From positions 12,222,446-12,286,445 of the forward strand of contig NC_063261.1 of the NCBI RefSeq assembly GCF_019578655.1: DNA of 64,000 nt, given 5' to 3'. The position numbers and the translations under genes were made by a program. Each line of letters begins with the position of its first letter. Positions within the stretch are counted from its first letter, which is position 1. Below are positions 55,716 through 64,000 of the stretch, one piece after another. Source of the DNA: Ricinus communis (taxonomy: Eukaryota > Streptophyta > Magnoliopsida > Malpighiales > Euphorbiaceae). A model generated the notes under the pieces. It made no database searches. It saw nothing but the letters and a program-made list of their open reading frames with translations, and was not told where the DNA came from.

Positions 55716-58355
55716 TTTCTGGATGGCTGATTAGAAGGCACGTGTTCCTAGAGTTCCAAGAGTTCCAATGCGACTTCTTAGGTAGCCAGTGATGATCTAC
55801 TGTCTAGACCACTCGATCGTGATTGAGGAGCAGTACAAAAGTCCACTACTTGCGCAACTGGCTACCCACCAAGTGTTCCATCAGCATGTTGAGGTTGGTG
55901 GCTTTGATTTTTTCTCTTCATTATTATTATTATTATTATTTTATTACTAGTGTTATTATTTTTTATATTTCTTCTATTTATTTATTTATTTTGTATAAAT
56001 AGAGAAATATATGTGGAAAACATTATTCTGCGTGATGCTTATAGGACTTAGAAAATAAAAAAAAACTATAATATGAATGATAAAGATAGGACAAAATAAA
56101 TGATAAATGAGAATAAATAAAATAAATGGGAGCTTAGCTTAATATGATGAATTTGCAGCCTTACCTATCATGGCTTGGAGGGTATCTTGTAGTATCCCTA
56201 TACCTGGTAGGACGAGTTGCCATTGAGGGTGAGGGCCTATGATGATGATGTTGGCTTTTCACAGTTGGCCATTGTGCTATCCGGGGAGATGACTGTGACA
56301 CTAGTGGACTACAACGCCCTTACAGGGTTGTGCTGCGATGGTGATCCTCCTATTTTTTCTTATTGATTCCGCTAGAGCATTAATGGGCTAGTTGAGATGT
56401 TGGGTTCCATGCCTACTGTCAAGAGCCAAATGAAGGTGGTTCTGATGTCTTTACGTGCTCATTGGATAGGGAGAGCGGATACCAATGAGCATCCACTAAG
56501 CGATGCAGGGGTAGATTGGTATGCCCGCTCCTTTATTGCTAATTTGTTAGGGAGCAACATTATAGCTGACACTGAGTTGTGTGCCCATTTTAGGATTCTT
56601 CCCTTATTGGCAGACTTGAACACTGTCTCGAGGCTGGTTTAGGGTTAGGGTAGGCATGCATAGCTGTATCGGGGACTGGACTACGATTTTTGAGCTCGGC
56701 GGAACCTATATGGCTTTTGCTTACTTGCTTCTGGTACATCCTTCCTCTATTTTATTTTTATTTATTTATTTTATTATTTGTGTACGATTGTATTTTCTCA
56801 CCTTGCTTTTATATAGATATGGGCCCATGAGCACTGATTGATTTCGATCGGGTGCCTTACTCTAATAGGACCTACCATCCCTTCTCTCAGCTGGTGGGAT
56901 GATTTATGCATTGAGAGCAGCTCCTCGCATCAGCTAGACTCTCATCGTCGATGATTGAACACTATTACCATGGGCTAAGGTTGGTACTTAGGAATACAAA
57001 ATATTAGTAAAAATTTAATATTAATTGATTTTGGATATTATACCTACTTTACTTTCTGTTGTAGGTGGAGACATTTCCTTGGGGTTGGCCGGATGACTGA
57101 GTAGCCTTAGGTGGCGGTGATGCTTTAGTAGCGGCGCTTGGCTTGGAATAACACTAATTCTTGGTTGAGGCTCCTCGTGTTCGCATCTGGTACATAGGTG
57201 ATCGGTTGAGGAATTAGAAGTTGGGCCTATCTAGTCAACTGGTTCCACTGCCATTGCCACGAGGACTAACTTAAATGACGTAGATGACAGTTATTGAGGT
57301 AGAGCGGGCCTGAGTGGGCTTCTCTTACAATGAGTTGGCTGAGGAGGGTGAGGCACTTGCTATGACCTACGAGGATTTTATCGGTATGTTCACTACCGAT
57401 CGTGTTGGGACAGTCCATACGATGACTACTACTAATCTTGGAGTTGGAAACAGTTGAGACTCTTTTTACCATAAGAGGGGATGGACTATATGGTCTTCAT
57501 CCTTGACCTCCTCTCCTGCACTTGAGCCACCCATGATGCCTCCGTAATTGATTATGCTAAAGGGTGCAGAATTTAGAGACATGTTGCCCCTGATATCAGC
57601 CGTTGTGATGTCGTCTGAGAGTGGCTATGTCTTCTGATACGCTCGCCTCGATGAGTCCTTTGTACTAGAGTATCGGCCATAAGAGACCCACATGAGTCTT
57701 CCATTCTATTATTCTATTTGTTTGCTACTATATTATTTGTTATTTTCATCTTCTTATTTAGTTACAGGTCCCTCAAGGTTCCATGGACTATGCGAGCCGA
57801 GTTTGCGAAGTGCTATGAGCCATGAACCTAGAGACTGCATAACATCATTAAGTAAGACCCACATGAGTCTTCCATTCTATTATTCTATTTGTTTGCTACT
57901 ATATTGTTTGTTATTTTCATCTTCTTATTTAGTTACAGGTCCCTCAAGCTTCCATGGACTATACGAGCCGAGTTTGCGAAGTGCTACAAGCCATGAACCT
58001 AGAGACTGCATAACATCATTAAGTAGGTTTTGTTCCTATTTATTTTTTGTATATATGTATACATGATATATAACAATGCATGATCATGTTTTGTGTATTT
58101 GCTTGAACAGTCGGATGTGTGCGGCGGAATGCCTCTCAAGCTTCCTAGCATGCACAACAAACATATTGGTAGAAGACTCAGTCTCAGTGGAAGACGACCT
58201 TTGCCAACTTTGATAAGGAGTATGCCAAGCGGGCCTCAAAGAGGGCCGCTTTCGAGGAGGAGATCACTCGACTATGGACCTAGGACTTTGATGATACTAT
58301 TCATGTCACTGATTTGCTAGGTGATGACCATGATGATGGCGAGGGCACATCCTGA
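55716..58355 (+). pseudogene. Antisense extra ORF with plant mobile domain (Tat element)
   Basis: Opposite in strand to the Tat pol. Conceptual pieces match the plant mobile domain (PMD/MAIN-like): GEMTVTLVDYNALTGLCCDG (about 56285-56345), then ARSFIANLLGSNIIADTELC and RILPLLADLNTVSRLV (56521-56640), the LLL/IWAHEH segment across an intron, and VETFPWGWPDD (about 57065). A Lys/Glu-rich end (KRASKRAAFEEEITRLW) leads to TGA at 58353-58355. GT-AG introns fit at about 56733-56816, 56982-57064 and 58023-58108, where joining keeps the frame. Stops show it is dead. PMD-like ORFs are known in some Tat elements, which fits. Confidence 0.65.
57685..58026 (+). repeat. 171-bp tandem duplication of an intron-exon unit
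   Basis: Two copies, 57685-57855 and 57856-58026, differ at only about five bases. Each has an intron-like T-rich part ending TTACAG and an exon-like part (GSMDYASRVCEV) ending before GTAAGA or GTAGGT. It duplicates one exon of the PMD ORF. Confidence 0.85.
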
Positions 58356-59730
58356 TCTGCTCTGTTATTCCTTTTATTTCAAACTTCTCTTTTATTGATG
58401 GTATTGTGTGACCTTCTTTTTCTTTAGTCTAGATCTTCTCTCTTCGACCTTGTGTATACTAGATTTTGGAGTTATACTTCATTTATTCCTTTTGTTTGTT
58501 GTTGGTTTTTTTTTCATTTTGAATGATGGTAGGATGTATGTAGTTTCACGACGCATCTAAAAAAGATTTGAACCATGGAAAGTTATTGCAAGTGTAAATT
58601 ACACGATTATTTTATATAAGAGATTCAAATCCCATGTGTTCTCCTTTAATTCTCATAGAACAGGGCCTAGACCCGTGTGGGGTAAGCTTCACCTGCGTGG
58701 GCTGAGCTTAGCCTACTTGGCCTGAGTCTTGGCATATGTGGAGTATGCTTAGCCCATGTGTTAGGGCCTTAATTCGGATTATAAAAGGTCAAATTTTACC
58801 CATTTGGCTCATTTTGACATTCTCCTATATTCTTCAAAGAGAGAAAATTATGAGTGAAGCTTCCTTTGCCTTTCTTCAATCATTACTGAAGGCCATTTAA
58901 AAAAAATGTCTGGCTAACCTTGGGACCCCTGCTACCTTATCTCTAATTTCTTCATGACGTGAGAGTCGATCCCACCTTCCGCCTTAAGTTTTTGGGACGT
59001 AGTGTTTCGCTTTGGAAACTCAAAGGTTTGCCCCCCTAATTTTTCCTTCCACTAAACCTCTGACATTTTGCTAGGTTGTGAGCTTTTTTTATCTTCTTAA
59101 TAAGATCTTGAGACCATATCGTACAGAGTTGGGGCTTGACCTCTTCTTACTAATAAGCAACTGGATAGACTGATCTGGCCACATTGACCTGGCAGAGGAT
59201 TTAACATTTTTACTTGATGGCACAGTTTTTTATTGACATGAAAGGATGGCTAGGGTGACCTAATACTTATGAGCTTACTTCCTCAGCTGACTAGTCCTAC
59301 TACTCTTGCCCCACTCATCTTAGCAGAGACTTTGATATGGTTGGACCGCTTCGAAAAGGCCAAAGCGATTGTTTTCAAGGCAATCTGATTATCCTTTAGG
59401 TATCTTATCTCCTCCATATTTAGTACTTTTATGCTCCATATCTTAACTGTTATATTTGCTTAATGTTATTTAAAAATTGCAGAACAAAATGAAATAAAAT
59501 CTCAAAACCATATTTATTTTACTCGAAGTCATGTCATTGATCATTTTAACCATAGTACATATTGGAATCAAGCACTATCTCTCCTTTTATTTGGTTTTTT
59601 ATTTTTGTCTAAGGTGCCTTTCAGTTTTCACCTTAACACACCACCCTAATTTTTGCTCGGATCGTGCTTTATGGGTTTTCAATGCAACAAGCTCATTCTC
59701 CTTTTATTCCTTCCTTTTCTATTTTATTTA
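58356..59730. other. Spacer between PMD ORF and Tat integrase end
   Basis: AT-rich. CACGTGGG-type words lie at 58665-58765. Around 59280-59395 a short plus-strand reading (LILAETLIWLDRFEKAKAIV) looks protein-like, but I do not recognise it and it is broken. Confidence 0.4.
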
Positions 59731-61031
59731 TATGTAATATGGCTTAAGCCTATTTATGTTGACTGGTTGGCTAAATTCATTGCCCTCAATATATGACAAT
59801 ATTGCCACTCCTTTATAGAAGATTTTCTTAACATGATATGAACCTTCCCAACTGGGCCAAAATTTGCCCAAACGATCTAGATCCACGGGTTTTGCTTCTT
59901 TAAGGACTAGATCTCCCACTTTTAGAGTCAAGGCTTGACATGCTTGTCAAACACCTGAGCGATTCTCTACTGATAAAGTTGTGTATGATACATAGCTTTC
60001 ATCCTTTTTCATCAATTAAGTTGAGCTAGTCATATCAGTCTCTTACCCATTCGGACTCAGGTATCTCAGCTTCCATCATTACTCTTAATGACTTAATCTC
60101 CACTTCCACTAGTGACACTGCCTCCATCTCATAGACTAAGAAAAAAGGAGTTGGCCTAATAGGACTCCTCATAGTAGTATGAAATCCACATACAGCATAT
60201 GGTAACTTCTCTGCCAATCTCTTGATCTGCTAATTATCTTAGCAAAGATTTTCTTTACGCTCTTATTGGCTACCTCAAAATTTGCTTGAGGTCTATATGG
60301 AGAAGAATTATGGTGCTTAATTCTATACTTCTCAATCATCGTTTTACACTCTCCTTGAAACTAAATGTCATTATCAAACACTATGTGGTGGGGCAGCCCA
60401 TGCCAATAAATTAGGTTTTTCTCGATAAACTTTGCCATCTACTTGGCTATCTTAATAAAGTATTCTACCTCTAGCCACATGGAAAAGTAATCCATTGCTA
60501 CTATGATGTATCAGTGTCCATTGCTAGCAGGCGGCTTGTCGCCTATTATGTCTATTCCCCAGGCTAAATATGGCCATAAGGATTTAATTGTTTACAATTT
60601 AGACAGCGGTAGATGCATTTGATTGCCATGAATTTGACGTTGATGACTCTTTTAGGAAATCGATCGCAATCAGCTAGCATTGTAAGCCAAAAATACCCTT
60701 GCCTAATGATCTTCTTGGATAATGATGGTCCACTCATATGACTACCATAGATACCCGCATGAATTTGCTCTATTTTACACAATGCCTCATTCTCATCCAT
60801 ATATCTGAGGTGAATGCCATATGAACCTCTTTTGTATAATACCCCTTGGTGAGCGATGAAACTGACTGCCAACTTTTGGAGAACTACTCGATTGTGTCTA
60901 TTAGTAGACTCAGGGTATATGCCCTTCTCTAAATATCTCAAAATATCATAATACCATGGCTTGTAATCTAGTAATGCTACTCGGACTTCCGCTTCTTTCA
61001 TTTTTTTATAACATGACTCATATGATTGCAC
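59731..61031 (-). pseudogene. Tat-lineage integrase domain
   Basis: Minus-strand frame 61031-60564: the LRYLEKGIYPESTNRHNRVV region, LYKRGSYGIHLRYMDENEAL, and the zinc-site part EQIHAGIYGSHMSGPSLSKK with two His. The core (GIDIIGD, about 60540; DYFSMWLEVEYF) follows in another frame. Then KLPYAVCGFHTTMRSPIRPT with PFFLVYEMEAVSLVEVEI (60217-60035), and the C-terminus VGDLVLKEAKPVDLDRLGKF ending NINRLKPYYI (59931-59728). YGMEAVLPVEVEI-type text marks the Tat lineage rather than Athila. Confidence 0.88.
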
Positions 61032-61460
61032 TACTATTAAGGGGTCTAGTCTTAACCTTTCTTAGGTTTTCCCAAAATGAAGCTAGCCTTGCTAATGTGT
61101 ATGCCATTATATTACTATCTCTATTGGTGTGCACAAATTGACATTGGATGAATGCTTTAATGATCTCTTGGACATAATCATGCTATGGTTTTAGTTTTTC
61201 CTCTTTTAAGTCTTAATATTTGGTTGATTGCCATACTACTAGCATGGAATCTCCAAGGATTTCTATCTCTTTAATATTCTAGCAACACCTGAAGGCCGAA
61301 AGCATAACCTTCATATTCAGCCATGTTGTTAGTGACCTAAGAGATTAACTTCTTAGCTATAGGCAATATTTCACTAGATAGAGTTACCAAGATGATTCCA
61401 ACTCCTGCGCCATTCCTGTTAACTGCCCCATCAAAGTACATCCTCCATCCGACAATTAAT
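61032..61460 (-). pseudogene. Second (additional) RNase H domain of the Tat element
   Basis: Minus strand: YFDGAVNRNGAGVGIILVTL (about 61440-61375) and VTNNMAEYEGYAF (about 61340-61300). The FDG Asp and the NNMAEYE Glu are the catalytic landmarks of the extra RNase H acquired by Tat elements, placed between the first RNase H and integrase. A stop precedes VTNN. Confidence 0.75.
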
Positions 61461-62850
61461 ATAGTTGCTAAACTTTCATTAAGAAACTCAAAATTGCAAG
61501 GCTCATCTTCCTCAATTGGTTTCTATGCCAAGAATTCTGCCACTACACATCCTTTTATCACTTTCTTTGTGGCGTATTTGATTTCAAATTCTGCTAACAA
61601 AAATAACCACTTTCCTAGTTTATCGACCAAGGACGATATTTCCTATAAATATTTCATAGGATCATGTCTAGATACAGCTTGTACTCTCTAGGATTTAAAA
61701 TAATGCCTTAGTTTTTTCGAAGACCATACCATGGCTAAACATGTTTTCTCTACCTTGTTGTATTTCACCTCATATGGCAATAACTTCTTATTGATATCAT
61801 AAATTGCATGTTCTGCTCCTTCTTCAGTTGGTTGACCCAATATAGCCCCAACTACTTCTACTTCCACTATTAAGTACATAATCAAACCTCTATCTAATTA
61901 TGGAGGCCTTAGTATTGGTGGATTCATCATATATTCTTTTATCTCTCAAAGGCTTCTTGACACTTCTCATCCCATTCTCTTTTTTGGTCTTTTTTCAATA
62001 ACTTGTAAATTGGTGAACAAATAGTAGTAAGCTTGGCAACAAAGCGGCTGATATAATATATTCTACCTAGGAACCCTTTGATTTCGTTTTGTCTTCGGAG
62101 GTGGTATCTCATTGATAGCCTTCACCTTGTTAAGGTTTACTTCAATGCCCTTGTCACTGACTTTAAACCTAAGCAACTTTCCTTTAGTCGCACTAAACGC
62201 ACACTTCTTTGGATTTAATTAAAGGTTTTACATTTATGCTCTTTTTAAAAATCTATCCAACATTTCAAAGTACTTTTCTTAAGTTTTTGCCTTAACCATC
62301 ATATCATCCACATAGACTTCTACTTCTCTATGGATCATATTGTGGAAGATCTAAACTGCCATTCTTTTATACATTGCTCTTGAATTCTTAATCCGAATGA
62401 CATAACTAGATAATAGAATACACCATATTCGGTGATAAATGTCATTTTAAGCTTATCAAGTATGGACCTTATGATATGATTATAACTCAAAACTCCTTCC
62501 TCAAAAGTATAAAATTACATATGAAGCTCCTGAATCTACTAGAACATTAATATGAGGTAGTAGGAAATCATCCTTCGATGATGCCTTGTTCAAGTTTCTA
62601 TAGTCCACACATTCAGACCCTTCCATCTTTCTTTGACACCGGTACAATATCAGAGACCCAAGTCAGATACTTAACTTCTTCGATGAACCGGGCTTCAGTT
62701 TATTTCTTAATCTTTTCTTTTATCAGCTAGGCCCATTCTAGCCTTAATCTTCTTAGTTTTTGCTTTATTAGCTTTACATCTAGGTAAGTAGGTATTTCAT
62801 GTTCAACAATCTCATTATAAGACCATGCAAAGCATTTTTTATGTTTTATT
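61461..62850 (-). pseudogene. Tat-lineage reverse transcriptase and first RNase H
   Basis: RT catalytic motif EVEVYVDDMMVK at about 62325-62291 keeps YVDD (codons 62314-62303). RNase H follows: AIYDINKKLLPYEVKYNKVE and KTCLAMVWSSKKLRHYF (61830-61690). The upstream RT part (about 62850-62560) is in broken frames with DGSECVDYRNLNKAS-like text. Many frameshifts. Confidence 0.83.
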
Positions 62851-63253
62851 AAGATTTTTTTATTCTCTCTTTTTCTTCAGAAGTTAAACTGGCTCTAATC
62901 ATGACTTCCCTTGGGGACTCAGGTGTACCTACATTAAATTCATGACATGGCATGGAGTCAATATTGAATATGCTAGTGGGATGATTATAGAAAGCGTGTA
63001 ATCATCAAACAAAAACACCATGCAAATAAGCAAATTGGTTATCTAATTGCATTATTGCCATTGATGGGCCCATCAGCCTCATCAAATAAGTTTAGAAAAT
63101 AAAAATCATTATAAAAATTGTCCATAGTGGACTGCTCAATGAAAGCATCAATATCACGTCAACAGTATAAACATTAGCCTATGGAGGAGCAACATCATCA
63201 GTAGCCTGGATGAACTCTTCAGTTTTAGCTTTACCCTTCTTGGTAGCCTTCTT
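62851..63253 (-). pseudogene. Tat pol linker region, decayed
   Basis: Between the PR linker and the recognisable RT. Low-quality frames with an occasional acidic stretch; no domain can be assigned. AT-rich near 62830-62880. Confidence 0.4.
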
Positions 63254-63998
63254 CTATGCCAGTTCAGCATTCTTCTTGTCATCCTTGACTTGGAGGATCG
63301 TCTTAATCCTCATGATCTTAAACTGCTCTTCAAATATCTTAAACCCTTGTTGAGAATTGCCCTTATCATCTATCCATGGCTCTAGAGTCTCCCCATTATA
63401 AGGCGTCAATATGCCTTCCCTTACAAACTCAATCATTCTTTTTTCTAGCTTTTCTAACCTTTTAGGGGGTTTCCTCATTCCCTCCAAGGTAAGTAGTACT
63501 CCTATTAGCAAATCCAAGCTCTTCCCAGTCAAGCACTCTACCACGACCTCCGCCTAGTTCGATTCAAGGGTAATACCCCATTTATCTCATCACATACACG
63601 TGAGGACTCTCTTTAACCCGTATTATTTGTACCCAAAATTCGATCATCATCTCTTCCTTTAGGGCCTCGACTACCCTTACAGCTACTTCAGATGCTCCGA
63701 TAGTCACCATTTCCCCTTTATAAAGAAACTTCATCATCTGGTAAAGAGAAGAGGATACTCTGCCCAACTCATGATACCACGAATGGCCTAATAAAATTGA
63801 ATAAGCCATAAGTATATCAATCCCTACAAATTCAATCATGGACTCAACCCGGTCCAACCTTCACACATGCTTTAAAGGTTCCCGCCCTTGTCCTTTAATG
63901 TCATTATAGGATTTAATGATGGTGGAACTAGGTTCCAAATCTCTTTCCTCAAAGCCATACTTGCCGAGAAACTTCAGTGGACAATTGTTGATGCCAGA
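63254..63998 (-). pseudogene. Tat-lineage protease end and PR-RT linker
   Basis: The frame 63857-63582 (IEFVGIDILMAYSILLGHSW, SSLYQMMKFLYKGEMVTIGA) matches the second half of the Tat protease, where 'YNxLLGRPW' is usual. It continues to 63544-63254 with the acidic/basic linker (PPKRLEKLEKRMIEFVREGI; QVKDDKKNAELA). The active-site DSG and gag lie beyond the window edge. Confidence 0.78.
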
Positions 63999-64000
63999 CC

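Overview
The window looks like repeat-rich, heterochromatin-type DNA of a flowering plant, probably a eudicot. It is AT-rich and I recognise no ordinary host gene, rRNA or tRNA in it. Almost everything is decayed, nested Ty3/gypsy LTR retrotransposon sequence. Athila elements dominate: gag of the RLFPFSLRD type, tRNA-Asp-type primer site TGGCGCCGTTGCC, FMDD-type reverse transcriptase, and an extra 'env-like' ORF downstream of pol. A chromovirus fragment and a large Tat-lineage element lie in the right third. All coding regions carry stops or frameshifts, so gene calls are pseudogenes.

Layout, left to right. 1-2068: minus-strand fragment of a small non-autonomous Athila relative (family B). 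2069-14664: element A1 (+), nearly complete: LTR, gag, PR, RT, RH, INT, env-like unit, tail, LTR. 14665-14765: filler. 14766-18277: A2 (+), pol only. 18278-25576: A3 (+), with complete LTR, primer site, gag, an internally inverted block (21612-23762), then env-like C-terminus and tail. 25577-28230: A4 (-), env-like ORF and tail. 28231-45860: A5 (-), a long Athila element holding an inverted env block (36818-38138), a B-family insertion (31285-35869) and a solo B LTR (44119-45558). 45861-47455: 3' end and LTR of a third family (C, +). 47456-50345: chromovirus gag/PR (+) split by a solo A LTR (48577-50043). 50346-64000: Tat element on the minus strand, with pol at 59731-64000, an antisense (+) intron-bearing plant-mobile-domain ORF at 55716-58355, a hairpin repeat array at 54640-55195, and another solo A LTR at 51125-52604.

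How the parts work together. In the Athila family the LTR drives gag-pol. The env-like ORF appears to have its own unit: a CACGG-motif cluster like that of the LTR U3, a TATA box, a short leader, a GT-AG intron and the ORF. One copy (A3) has lost that intron exactly at the splice sites, which argues that the transcript is spliced and reverse transcribed. Each element carries two 'stem-loop plus polypurine' modules, one after the env-like ORF and one just before the 3' LTR.

The most unusual object is the B element at 31285-35869. It has clean 5-bp target duplications but ends in 35-bp inverted copies of the LTR start instead of a second LTR. The second is the Tat hairpin array, whose stems appear to covary. 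All calls come from reading the sequence; no database search or alignment program was run.
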